Origin: Chitinophagaceae bacterium 26-R-25
GTDB taxonomy: Bacteria > Bacteroidota > Bacteroidia > Chitinophagales > Chitinophagaceae
Assembly: GCA_029906195.1 (NCBI GenBank)
Contig: JARWSJ010000004.1
Span: 615,583-679,582 of the forward strand
Length of the DNA: 64,000 bases
Reading direction: 5' to 3'
The position numbers were made by a program, and so were the translations under genes. Position 1 is the stretch's first letter, and every line of letters starts with the position of its first letter. Shown one piece after another: positions 54,998-63,970 of the stretch. A model generated the notes under the pieces. It searched no databases. It was not told the origin of the DNA and saw nothing but the letters and a program-made list of their open reading frames with translations.

Positions 54998-55095
54998 CTG
55001 AATAACTGAATGACTGAATAACTGAATGTTTTTGTTTAACGGGCATCTTTGACCTTGAACACTCAGTTATTCAGTCATTCAGTTATTCAGTTATT
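54993..55095. repeat. Inverted repeat with CTGAATAA-type arms
   Basis: A 33-nt arm of four 8-mer units (54993-55025) is the exact reverse complement of 55063-55095, with a 37-nt spacer. It fills the gap between the convergent third susD and pbpC and overlaps the susD stop codon. Likely acts as a bidirectional terminator. Confidence 0.9.
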
Positions 55096-55101
55096 GCTCT
55101 C

Positions 55102-57465
55102 TCAAAGACTCACGTACTTTACCTTTATCCAAATATCCCGGTTCCTTCCTTTATCATCTGTACATGAAATTTTCACAGGGCCTTCTTCCGGGATAAAAAA
55201 TAGCTTGCTCTTCGCGTCCGCCGCTTTATAAAATTTGTTGTTGATGTACCAATAAACCCTGCTTACATCATTTCCGGTATTGCACGCCAATTGCAGCGGC
55301 TCAGGATCTTTGCGATTGATAAAGTATTCGGCATTGTTAGCAGGCGAAACAATGGCAGGAGAACCCTCTTTAAATATCTTCTCGCAGTTAGGATTGTGTG
55401 GAGGAATTTTCTCGTAGGTAATTTTATGCTCCGTCATCCAGGCCTGCATATCAGCACCGATGATTTTGTACAACTTCTTTTTGTAGCCAACCTCCGGCAT
55501 ACACATTTTGCAATACGATATTTTTTCGTCAGCAGACACCATTACCTCCTGCATATGATTGCAGGTTTGTGTCGAAGAAACAAGCGGAATAAAATAATCA
55601 GTCACAAGATTAGTGCAATGATCACCCGGCGGCAAACCCGTTTCAGAACAAACCATCCTCATATCGCAATCCTTCGGTTGACGGAACCAATCCTTGTCAC
55701 TATCATAATCTATAGTATTGAAAATTTTGAAAAGGAGTGGAGTTGCAACATTTGCCCCGCTAAGATCGGGAACACCCACCCCCGAAAAGTTTCCCACCCA
55801 AATGCCAACTGTAAAATGTTTGTTATAGCCAATACTCCACGCATCGCGTCTTCCATACGAAGTCCCCGTTTTCCAGGCAATCTTCGGCATCTTTTCCGTG
55901 CTTTGCCAGTTAAGCGGAAAATCCGGACGATTCACTTTCGATAAAATATCATTGATCATAAACGTAGCAGCAGGGCTTAAAACAGTTTCTGTCTTTTTGT
56001 TCGAAAACTTTTTTCCCGACTCTTTTCCCGATTTGTCTACAGCTAACTGAACATGATCTGGCGCCACAAATTTCCCCTCATTTGCAAAAAGAGAAAACAA
56101 GGCCGTAAGTTCTTCCAGAGAAGCACCACATCCGCCCAGTATAAGCGACAGTCCAAGTTTTCGCTGGTCTTTCTTTATCTGCATAAAATTGCAGGAGGAC
56201 AGTTGCCGAACAAATTTATCCTTGCCCAACAACCGCAAACTCTTAACCGCAGGAATATTCAGCGAATGCTCCAACGCGTACTGCATCGTTACATAACCAT
56301 TAAATTGCTTGTCGTAGTTTTCCGGAGCATAGCCATCATAATTTACAGCAACATCTGTCAGCGTCATTTTAGGCGTCATCAAACCCGCATCCAGGCACAT
56401 CCCGTAGAGAAGGGGTTTTAAAGTACTCCCCGGTTGACGGATAGCCGCCGCACCATTTACCTGTCCGCCATCTGTTGTATCACTAAAATTCGCCGAACCA
56501 ACATAAGTAACCACCCGATGCGTTTCATTATTAATAACAATAACAGAAGCGTTGTGAATGTTTTTGAAAGACAACGTTCTCACATAATCCTGCACCAGCT
56601 TTTCCGACTTCAATTGCATGTTCAGATTGATGTAGGAATGAATGTTGTCCCCGCCTTGTTTCTTTAGCTTGTAAGCCAGCTGTGGTGCAAGTTTGGGAAC
56701 CGATGTTCGCGTGGCAGTAAGTGGTTCCCCCAATGCATCTTGAATTTCTTTCTCCGTAAAAACTTTGTCCTCCGCAAAACGATGCAGCCACTTGTTTCTT
56801 TCGGAAATGATCTTATCGTTATTTTTTCCAATCACTAAAGTAGAAGGACGATTGGGAATGATAGACAACGCAGTAATTTCCGCCAGCGAAAGGTGATCAG
56901 GGTTTTTCTGGAAATATAGAATGGACGCCGATTTCACTCCCTCAATATTGCTGCCGTAGGGAACAAGGTTTAAATACATTTGTAAAATCTCATCCTTGCT
57001 ATACTTTATCTCCAGTTGCGTCGCCCGGAACATTTCAATGACCTTGTTAAAGTAAGTTCGTCTTTTGGGTTCCAGTGCCCGTGCTACTTGCATCGTAATT
57101 GTCGAGGCTCCCGAAGTCCGTTTCATCTTGAAAATATTCTTCACGAAAGCACGCCCCATGGCAATGGCATCAACACCTGGATGGTAATAGAAATTCTTAT
57201 CCTCCTTATGAACGATCGTTTTTCTAAGCAGCGGAGAAATTTCATTCAGTTCCGTTTTCATTCTCCATTTTTCATCCTTCGTCAAAAAGGCATGAATCAC
57301 CTCGCCCTTATCATCTGTAATAATAGTGGAGTACTCAATATGATCTGGTAACGGAAAAATAAAATTAAGCGCGAAGAATAGTACTAACAAGCTTACGGGA
57401 ACGGCTAACCATTTAAGTAGTCTTTTGCGATTAACGCCTTCTAGATAAGCTTTGATCTTTTTCAT
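55102..57465 (-). CDS. pbpC: Penicillin-binding protein 1C (transglycosylase/transpeptidase)
   Basis: This 787-residue inner-membrane enzyme polymerises peptidoglycan. It has one membrane segment (about 18-38), a GT51 transglycosylase domain (about 45-215) with catalytic E88 in HKEDKNFYYHPG and RTSGASTITMQVAR, then a transpeptidase domain with S347 in PGSTLKP, HSLN, and KTG (532-534) in AWKTGTSYGRRDAW. A PBP1C-specific C-terminal domain (about 680-787; SPANNAEYFINR, VYWYINNKFYKA, GRNRDIWIKVKYV) completes it. It is divergent from the alpha-2-macroglobulin gene, the same pairing as pbpC-yfhM in E. coli. Confidence 0.95.
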   Translation of the reverse strand: MKKIKAYLEGVNRKRLLKWLAVPVSLLVLFFALNFIFPLPDHIEYSTIITDDKGEVIHAFLTKDEKWRMKTELNEISPLLRKTIVHKEDKNFYYHPGVDAIAMGRAFVKNIFKMKRTSGASTITMQVARALEPKRRTYFNKVIEMFRATQLEIKYSKDEILQMYLNLVPYGSNIEGVKSASILYFQKNPDHLSLAEITALSIIPNRPSTLVIGKNNDKIISERNKWLHRFAEDKVFTEKEIQDALGEPLTATRTSVPKLAPQLAYKLKKQGGDNIHSYINLNMQLKSEKLVQDYVRTLSFKNIHNASVIVINNETHRVVTYVGSANFSDTTDGGQVNGAAAIRQPGSTLKPLLYGMCLDAGLMTPKMTLTDVAVNYDGYAPENYDKQFNGYVTMQYALEHSLNIPAVKSLRLLGKDKFVRQLSSCNFMQIKKDQRKLGLSLILGGCGASLEELTALFSLFANEGKFVAPDHVQLAVDKSGKESGKKFSNKKTETVLSPAATFMINDILSKVNRPDFPLNWQSTEKMPKIAWKTGTSYGRRDAWSIGYNKHFTVGIWVGNFSGVGVPDLSGANVATPLLFKIFNTIDYDSDKDWFRQPKDCDMRMVCSETGLPPGDHCTNLVTDYFIPLVSSTQTCNHMQEVMVSADEKISYCKMCMPEVGYKKKLYKIIGADMQAWMTEHKITYEKIPPHNPNCEKIFKEGSPAIVSPANNAEYFINRKDPEPLQLACNTGNDVSRVYWYINNKFYKAADAKSKLFFIPEEGPVKISCTDDKGRNRDIWIKVKYVSL

Positions 57466-57738
57466 TCTGGATGCAATAAACAGTATTTTCTACTACGCAC
57501 TGCTATTGCAAGTTGTTTTTTCCCAGTCAAAAGTTGTAAGGACTTGCAAATTTTCTTTCACCGCAAAGTTTCAATAAATGGTGATTCAAGAACCACTTTT
57601 TTCCATAACAAATAAGTGGAATCTCTTACTACTTTTTTTCTTTAAATTCTGGCAACCTTTCTTTGTTATATTGCATCTGTAAAATTGTCTCACAAAACGA
57701 CAAATCTTACACACCACATTCCATTAACCCACATCACT

Positions 57739-60700
57739 ATGCGCAGCAAAATTTTGATGCTGTTAGTTGTAATACTCACAGCAGTATTAGCAGCATGTAA
57801 CCGCAAAACTGTAAGCCTGGATTATACCAACGCAAACAGTGAAGTCCCCCAACTAGGCAACCTTGTATTTCGTTTCAGCAAACCTCTCGTAAAGGATTCC
57901 CTGCTCAATCAATGGGATTCCACCGAGTACATCAGCTTCGAACCAAAGATCGCCGGCCGTTTCCGCTGGGAACATCCCGACGAACTTGTTTTCTCTCCGG
58001 AAAAACCTTTGAAACCCGCTACCAACTACAAAGCGAAGATCAACAGCGATGTGTTGCAGTACACATCCTTCAGCAAAGTAGAAGGCGCAAAGGATTTAAA
58101 TTTCCACACACCAGATTTAAAACTCGACAATACCAATGTCACATGGGTATTGCAGGATGAAAACTCCCAATCGGCAGTTCCGCAAATAGACCTTTATTTC
58201 AACTACCCCGTTAGCCCGGCTGCGTTGAAAGAAAAACTTGGAATTGAAGTAGATGGAAAACCCGCAAACTATGCTTTGCAAACAGCTTCTTCCGACAATA
58301 AAATTACACTGCGCCTCCTAAGCGTTAAATCTGAAGACAAAGATTACAGCATAACCATTTCGCTGGACAAAGGCTTAATGCCAGAAGGAGGCACAAATCC
58401 TTTGCCGGAAAAGAATGTTAACAAAGCCACCATTCCATCTCCATATACACTTACCATAAATGACGTGCAAACCGAGCACGACGGAAATACGGGGAAAGTA
58501 TACATAAGAACAAGCCAGCAAATTGTTCCCGCGTCGCTTAATTCATTTATCAAATTCGAACCCGCTATAAAATTTACAGCGGAAGTGACAGACGATGGTT
58601 TCATGATTTCCAGCGATCAGTTTAGTGCAGAAAAAAGCTATCAACTGGTACTGGTAAAGGGCTTGCGCGGAAAGATCGGCGGCCAGCTCAGAGAAGAATA
58701 TGTAACCAATGTAGCGTTTGGCAAACTTGAACCATCCATAAGTTTTACCAACAGCAAAGCCGTATACCTTTCGTCCCAAGGTGCGAAAAATATAGAAGTC
58801 CGTTTCATAAACGTGCCGACAGTAAAAGTGATTGTTTCTAAAATTTACGAAAGCAACTTGCTTGCCGCTCAACGTTATGGCTATTATCCAAAAGAATCCG
58901 ACGGTAACAGCGAAGAAGAATACTATGGCGACAACGGCGGCGATGCAACACTCGGCGATGTTATTTATGAAAAAGAAATAGAAACAAAAACGCTTCCCCA
59001 AAGCGGTAGCGGCCGGATATTCAATTTCAATATTCAGGACAAAGTGTCAGATTTTAAAGGCATCTACCACATTATGATTCGTTCAACAGACGATTATTGG
59101 GTGAGAGACACGCGTTTCATTTCCTTATCTGATATTGGCCTCGTGGGAAAAGAAGGCAAAGACAAAATGTATGTTTTTGCAAACTCCATCAAAACCGCTC
59201 AATCTTTAAAAGACGTCAACGTAGTTGCTTACGGCGCCAATAACCAGGTGCTGGGAATGGGATCTACAAACGCAGACGGCGTTGCCGAAATCGCTTACTC
59301 GCGAAAAGATTTCGCCGGATTTAGACCCGCAATGGTCATCGCAAAAACTGCGAACGACTTCAACTACCTCCCATTCAACAATACAGCCGTAAACACGTCA
59401 AGATTTGAAGTCGGCGGCAAACGCAGCAACAGCACAGGATTTGATGCATTCGTTTATGCCGAACGTGACATTTATCGTCCCGGAGAAAAAGTAAACTTCG
59501 CCGTCGTAATTCGCGATGCACAATGGAAGTCCCCCGGCGAACTACCGTTGAAAATGAAGTTCCTGCTGCCAAACGGAAAGGAACTGAAAACATTCCGCAA
59601 GAGTCTGAACGCCCAAGGCGGCTTAGATGGCAGCGTAGATATTTCACCCGCCGCCATCACCGGAAGCTACACCCTGGAAGTCTATACAAGCAACGATGTT
59701 CTCATCGGTAGCAAAAACTTCATGATCGAAGAGTTTGTTCCGGATAGAATTAAAGTAACCGCCAAGTTGGACAAACAATCTCTCCAACCCGGCGAAAACA
59801 CAACATTAAGCATCAACGCCGTTAACTTCTTCGGTCCGCCTGCAGCAAATCGCAATTATGAAAGTGAGATACAGGTAAAACAAAAAGCCTTCTACCCAAA
59901 AAAATATCCTCAGTTCGATTTCGGTTTGGCAAACCAAAAAACCTTCTTCGATAAACAAGTAAAAGAAGGAACAACCGATGAAAATGGAAACGCAATGGTA
60001 AGCTACGCCGTTCCCGATATGTATAAGAACATTGGGATTTTGCAAACCAGTTTCTACACGACCGTCTTTGACGAAACCGGAAGACCTGTAAGCAGAAATG
60101 CCAACATTGACATCTATACGCAAAACACTTTCTTTGGCATCGGCAGCGATGGTTACGGATATTTTCCGCTTAACCAGCCCATAAAATTTCCTTTGATCGC
60201 TCTAGACAAAAATGAAAAAGTTGTCAACGGAGTAATCGCCAAAGTGGAAGTAATTAAACACGAATACAGAACCGTATTGGAAAAGAGCGGTTCGTATTTC
60301 CGCTACAACTCCCAGCAGGAAGATAAAGTTGTATCAACCGCAAACGTAACCGTATCAGGAGAAACTACCGGCTATCCCTTCGTTCCAAGGTCCCCCGGCG
60401 ATTACGAAATCAGAGTTTCCATTCCCAACGCATCAAGCTATGTAAGCAGGTCCTTCTACAGTTATGGTTATTGGGGCGGCGATAATAATTCCTTCGAAGT
60501 AAATACAGAAGGAGAAATCAATATCGAAACCGACAAAGACGCCTACAAAACCGGCGAAAGCGTAAAAGTGTTATTCAAAACACCTTTCAGTGGTCGCATG
60601 CTGGTAACAATGGAAAAAGATAAAGTACTGTCGTACCAATATGTAAATGTTGACAAACGCTCAGCATCACTTGATCTTAAGTTGACTGCAGAACATTTGC

Positions 60701-63135
60701 CGAACGTTTACATCACAGCGACACTCATCAAACCACATGACGTTTCTGATATTCCACTAACCGTTGCCCATGGCTTCAAAAATGTAAAAGTGGAAGAAGA
60801 AAGCCGTTTGATAAAAATGCAGGTCGTGGCATCGCAATCAGTGCGCTCACATACACATCAGAAAGTGAAAGTGAAAGCTGCACCCGGAAGTATGGTAACA
60901 CTTGCCGCAGTTGACAATGGTGTGTTGCAGGTAACCGACTTCAAAACACCCGACCCGTACAATTATTTCTATGCGCAAAAAGCATTGGAAGTAAATGCGT
61001 ATGATTTGTATCCGTTACTGTTTCCAGAAGTAAGAGCAAAACTCAGTAGCACCGGTGGTGACGGCGACTTGCGCATGGATCAGCGTGTCAATCCAATGCC
61101 TAACAAACGTGTAAAAATAGTTTCTTACTGGAGCGGAATCGCAACCGCAAACGGAAGTGGCGAAGCAGAGTTCGAGTTTGATGTACCGCAGTTTTCAGGG
61201 GAATTAAGATTAATGGCAGTAGCCTATAAAAACGAAAGTTTCGGCTCCGCAGAATCTTCCATGAAAGTGGCTGACCCGATTGTCCTAAGCACTGCCATGC
61301 CAAGATTTCTCAGCCCGAAAGATACCATCAGCGTACCTGTCACTATTTCTAACACAACCAACAAAAGTACTTCGGCAACAGCAAGTATAAGCGTCGAAGG
61401 GCCACTGCAAATCGTGAGCAGCAACCGTGAGAATGTTTCTGTAGACGCCAACAGCGAAGCCAGAGTTGAGTTTAAAGTGGTGGCAGCGTCAACAGTCGCA
61501 GCAGGAAAAGTAAAAATCGAAGTACAGGGAATGGGAGAGAAGTTTACCGATGAAACAGACATAACAGTACGCCCTGCTTCAACCTTGCAAAAACAAACCG
61601 GCAGCGGCGCGATAGCCGGTAACTCATCGAAACAAGTAACAATCCCTACTTCCGATTTCATGACAGGAAGCGTCAACTACAAACTCGTTGTAAGCAGATC
61701 CCCGGCAATGGAACTCGGTAGCCAGTTAAGTTACCTCGTTCATTATCCTTATGGTTGCACCGAGCAAACGGTTTCTGCCGCCTTCCCTCAACTGTATTTT
61801 TCAGACCTGTCGGAACTCTTACAAGCCGACAAAGCATCCAAAGCAAGCGCCAACAGCAATGTAATGGAAGCCATCCGCAAAATAAAAATGCGCCAACTGT
61901 ACAACGGCGCCGTAACAATGTGGGACAATGGCGACCAGGAAAACTGGTGGGCGACCATCTATGCAGCGCATTTCCTCTGGGAAGCCAAAAAAGCAGGATA
62001 CGACGTAGACAATGGCTTGCTCGAAACAATGCTGACCTACATTAACAACAGGCTTAGAAACAAAGAAACAATAAGCTACTTCTATAACCGTGATCAGCAA
62101 AAGAAAATCGCACCAAAAGAAGTGGCATACAGCTTATATGTACTGGCAATTGCAGGACGTCCGAATGTTTCAGTCATGAACTACTACAAGGCAAATGGCA
62201 CACTATTGAGTCTTGACAGCAAATATTTACTCGCCGCAGCCTATGCAATCGCTGGCGACAAATCCAAGTTCAAAGAAATGCTGCCAACATCATTCAGCGG
62301 AGAAACATCTGTCGCCCAAACCGGTGGAAGCTTCTATTCAGACATCCGCGACGAAGCCATTGCGTTGAATGCATTGCTGGAAGTAGAACCTTCAAACGCC
62401 CAGGTGCCAACAATGGCGAGACACGTGGTGGACAAATTAAAACAACGCTCATGGTACTCCACACAGGAAAGCTCCTTTGGATTTTTAGCCATTGGCAAAA
62501 TGGCCGCCGCAGCAAATAAATCTTCGGTTACAGCGGAGATAAAGGTGACTGGGAGAGTTGTAGGAAGGGTAAATACAGCCGCAGCAAGACTTTCCGCAAA
62601 AGAACTGGGCGGAAACAACATAGTAATCGACACAAAAGGCTCAGGCCAACTGTATTACTGGTGGGAAAGCGAAGGCATCAGTGTAAGTGGTTCCTATAAA
62701 GAAGAAGACAATTACATTAAAGTTCGTAAAAGATTCTTCGATAGAAATGGAAGAGCTATTGCCGGCAGCACTTTCAAACAAAACGATTTGGTGATAGTAC
62801 AATTGACGCTGGAAAAATCATACAGCGGCTCCGTAGAAAACATCGTAATCACCGATCTGCTACCAGCTGGTTTTGAGATCGAAAACCCACGAACCAAAGA
62901 AATTCCCGGCATGGATTGGATAAAAGACGCTTCAAATCCTTCCGCACTCGACGTTCGCGACGATCGCATTAACCTGTTTGTAGATGCGTATAACAATAGA
63001 CAAACCTATTATTATGCAGTGAGAGCAGTGTCACCCGGTATTTATCACATGGGTCCCGTAAGCGCAGACGCTATGTATAACGGAGAGTATCACTCCTATA
63101 ATGGGGCAGGAACAATCACCATCACCGGCAGATAA
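57739..63135 (+). CDS. yfhM: Bacterial alpha-2-macroglobulin family lipoprotein
   Basis: This 1798-residue protein (lipobox VLAACNRK) is predicted to sit in the periplasm and trap attacking proteases, protecting the envelope. It shows the many MG-type beta-sandwich domains (about 30-1250; a YAERDIYRPGEKVNF bait-region neighbour, KTFRKSLNAQGGLDG) and the thioester motif CTEQ (C1340-Q1343) in YPYGCTEQTVSAAFP with the following alpha/alpha toroid, so it is a type with an intact thioester. It is divergent from pbpC, with which it is functionally linked in other bacteria. I start at the ATG at 57739: the in-frame ATG at 57685 precedes the lipoprotein signal by 18 residues. Confidence 0.94.
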   Translation: MRSKILMLLVVILTAVLAACNRKTVSLDYTNANSEVPQLGNLVFRFSKPLVKDSLLNQWDSTEYISFEPKIAGRFRWEHPDELVFSPEKPLKPATNYKAKINSDVLQYTSFSKVEGAKDLNFHTPDLKLDNTNVTWVLQDENSQSAVPQIDLYFNYPVSPAALKEKLGIEVDGKPANYALQTASSDNKITLRLLSVKSEDKDYSITISLDKGLMPEGGTNPLPEKNVNKATIPSPYTLTINDVQTEHDGNTGKVYIRTSQQIVPASLNSFIKFEPAIKFTAEVTDDGFMISSDQFSAEKSYQLVLVKGLRGKIGGQLREEYVTNVAFGKLEPSISFTNSKAVYLSSQGAKNIEVRFINVPTVKVIVSKIYESNLLAAQRYGYYPKESDGNSEEEYYGDNGGDATLGDVIYEKEIETKTLPQSGSGRIFNFNIQDKVSDFKGIYHIMIRSTDDYWVRDTRFISLSDIGLVGKEGKDKMYVFANSIKTAQSLKDVNVVAYGANNQVLGMGSTNADGVAEIAYSRKDFAGFRPAMVIAKTANDFNYLPFNNTAVNTSRFEVGGKRSNSTGFDAFVYAERDIYRPGEKVNFAVVIRDAQWKSPGELPLKMKFLLPNGKELKTFRKSLNAQGGLDGSVDISPAAITGSYTLEVYTSNDVLIGSKNFMIEEFVPDRIKVTAKLDKQSLQPGENTTLSINAVNFFGPPAANRNYESEIQVKQKAFYPKKYPQFDFGLANQKTFFDKQVKEGTTDENGNAMVSYAVPDMYKNIGILQTSFYTTVFDETGRPVSRNANIDIYTQNTFFGIGSDGYGYFPLNQPIKFPLIALDKNEKVVNGVIAKVEVIKHEYRTVLEKSGSYFRYNSQQEDKVVSTANVTVSGETTGYPFVPRSPGDYEIRVSIPNASSYVSRSFYSYGYWGGDNNSFEVNTEGEINIETDKDAYKTGESVKVLFKTPFSGRMLVTMEKDKVLSYQYVNVDKRSASLDLKLTAEHLPNVYITATLIKPHDVSDIPLTVAHGFKNVKVEEESRLIKMQVVASQSVRSHTHQKVKVKAAPGSMVTLAAVDNGVLQVTDFKTPDPYNYFYAQKALEVNAYDLYPLLFPEVRAKLSSTGGDGDLRMDQRVNPMPNKRVKIVSYWSGIATANGSGEAEFEFDVPQFSGELRLMAVAYKNESFGSAESSMKVADPIVLSTAMPRFLSPKDTISVPVTISNTTNKSTSATASISVEGPLQIVSSNRENVSVDANSEARVEFKVVAASTVAAGKVKIEVQGMGEKFTDETDITVRPASTLQKQTGSGAIAGNSSKQVTIPTSDFMTGSVNYKLVVSRSPAMELGSQLSYLVHYPYGCTEQTVSAAFPQLYFSDLSELLQADKASKASANSNVMEAIRKIKMRQLYNGAVTMWDNGDQENWWATIYAAHFLWEAKKAGYDVDNGLLETMLTYINNRLRNKETISYFYNRDQQKKIAPKEVAYSLYVLAIAGRPNVSVMNYYKANGTLLSLDSKYLLAAAYAIAGDKSKFKEMLPTSFSGETSVAQTGGSFYSDIRDEAIALNALLEVEPSNAQVPTMARHVVDKLKQRSWYSTQESSFGFLAIGKMAAAANKSSVTAEIKVTGRVVGRVNTAAARLSAKELGGNNIVIDTKGSGQLYYWWESEGISVSGSYKEEDNYIKVRKRFFDRNGRAIAGSTFKQNDLVIVQLTLEKSYSGSVENIVITDLLPAGFEIENPRTKEIPGMDWIKDASNPSALDVRDDRINLFVDAYNNRQTYYYAVRAVSPGIYHMGPVSADAMYNGEYHSYNGAGTITITGR

Positions 63136-63153
63136 ATAAAAGAAAACTGTAAT

Positions 63154-63195
63154 ATAAAAAGAGGCTGTCTCAATTGTGAGGCAGCCTCTTTTTAT
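63154..63195 (+). terminator. Terminator after the alpha-2-macroglobulin gene
   Basis: A 19-nt stem (63154-63172 with 63177-63195, one wobble) around ATTG, with A- and T-rich flanks, so it may work in both directions. Confidence 0.85.
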
Positions 63196-63375
63196 ATCAT
63201 GAGATTATTGGGCCAGCCCTGGAATATCTATTAAGCATCGTTGTGTCACTCACTTCGGCGGTAGAATAAGGATTGGGCAATTGTCGATGAGCCCTTATGA
63301 TTCTTGAATTGAATATCGCAATGGGATGTTAATGTCTTTGGACAATTTGGCAAATTCGCTATTTCCTGTTATTTC

Positions 63376-63424
63376 TATTAATGTCGCTCCGCCATGAGGC
63401 CCGCTTGCCCGTAGGGCATTAATA
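63376..63424. repeat. GC-rich segment with TATTAATG/CATTAATA ends
   Basis: TATTAATG (63376-63383) and CATTAATA (63417-63424) are exact inverted ends around a GC-rich core containing GCCCGCTTGCCCGTAGGG. A second CATTAATA after GGGCGTAGGA lies at 63491-63498. Looks like a small dispersed element. Confidence 0.5.
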
Positions 63425-63552
63425 TCAATAGCCAAGATAGCCACCTGTACCTTTTTGTCCCTGTCCGATCCGGCACGGGCGGGCGTAGGACATTAATAGA
63501 GCAAAAAATCGTGTTGCTCAACTAAACAACTTTGATTTCTACCTCTTCAACG

Positions 63553-63790
63553 ATCGACCCTTGAAAAGAATACATAATATGTTTCACCCGCTTCATGGCC
63601 GTTCGCTTCTTTTTTGTATGATTTCCACCTCTCCAATTGTCAATCATTGAAAAAAATATTTAATGTGTCTCCGTATTTCATTGCCGTTCGCTTCTATTTT
63701 GTCTGAGTTATATCTCTCTCTAACTCTCGACCATTTAAAAGAATACATAATATGTTGGATTTACTTCCTTAGCGGTTGCTTCGGCGAACG
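63553..63790. repeat. Degenerate 86-bp tandem repeat, about three units
   Basis: GAATACATAATATG occurs at 63568 and 63741 (173 bp apart, two periods), with a decayed copy near 63654. GCCGTTCGCTTCT occurs at 63598 and 63683 (85 bp), with a decayed GCGGTTGCTTC near 63772. Both landmarks give the same period. Confidence 0.65.
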
Positions 63791-63940
63791 GGTATTTTAT
63801 AGCAAGAAAGCAGTGAATTTTTCGCCTCCCCGAAGTCTTTTAAAAAGTGGTGATAGATTTTTATTTTTTGTATAAGGCTTGCCGCTACAAGGTTTTGGGG
63901 TCATACGGAATAAATTGGTAAAATATTTTAGTAAAAAAAC

Positions 63941-63970
63941 TTGTTGGTATTGAAATCAGTCCTACATTTG
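63941..63970 (+). promoter_or_regulatory. Strong -33/-7 promoter at the right edge, probably of a stable RNA operon
   Basis: TTG (63941-63943), a 19-nt spacer, and TACATTTG (63963-63970), an exact TAnnTTTG box. The transcript would begin near 63976 and immediately contain a CCCC/GGGG hairpin (63974-63990) followed by GAAGATCTTA. This resembles leaders of rRNA or tRNA operons in the phylum; the transcribed gene is outside the window. Confidence 0.65.

Larger units (their letters stand above)
63196..63940. other. 745-bp stretch without an intact gene
   Basis: I see no credible complete gene on either strand. On the - strand a short open stretch ending at a TAA near 63300 reads as protein-like (LSKDINIPLRYSIQES), possibly a gene remnant. 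The rest holds the GC-rich inverted-repeat segment (63376-63424), a related GC-rich piece (63462-63498) and degenerate 86-bp tandem repeats (63553-63790). Confidence 0.55.

Noticed and set aside
54993..55095. CRISPR-like array
   Set aside because: The 8-nt units are contiguous without unique spacers, and the two arms are inverted rather than direct; it is a hairpin, not a CRISPR.
55291..55944. 217-residue + strand frame
   Set aside because: Antisense to the conserved transpeptidase and C-terminal domains of pbpC, with no start context or protein-like features.
57685..57738. Upstream start of the alpha-2-macroglobulin gene
   Set aside because: It adds 18 polar, His/Thr-rich residues before the lipoprotein signal; the ATG at 57739 fits far better.
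63663..63875. 70-residue + strand frame in the right-hand gap
   Set aside because: It runs through the degenerate 86-bp repeats, and its composition is not protein-like.
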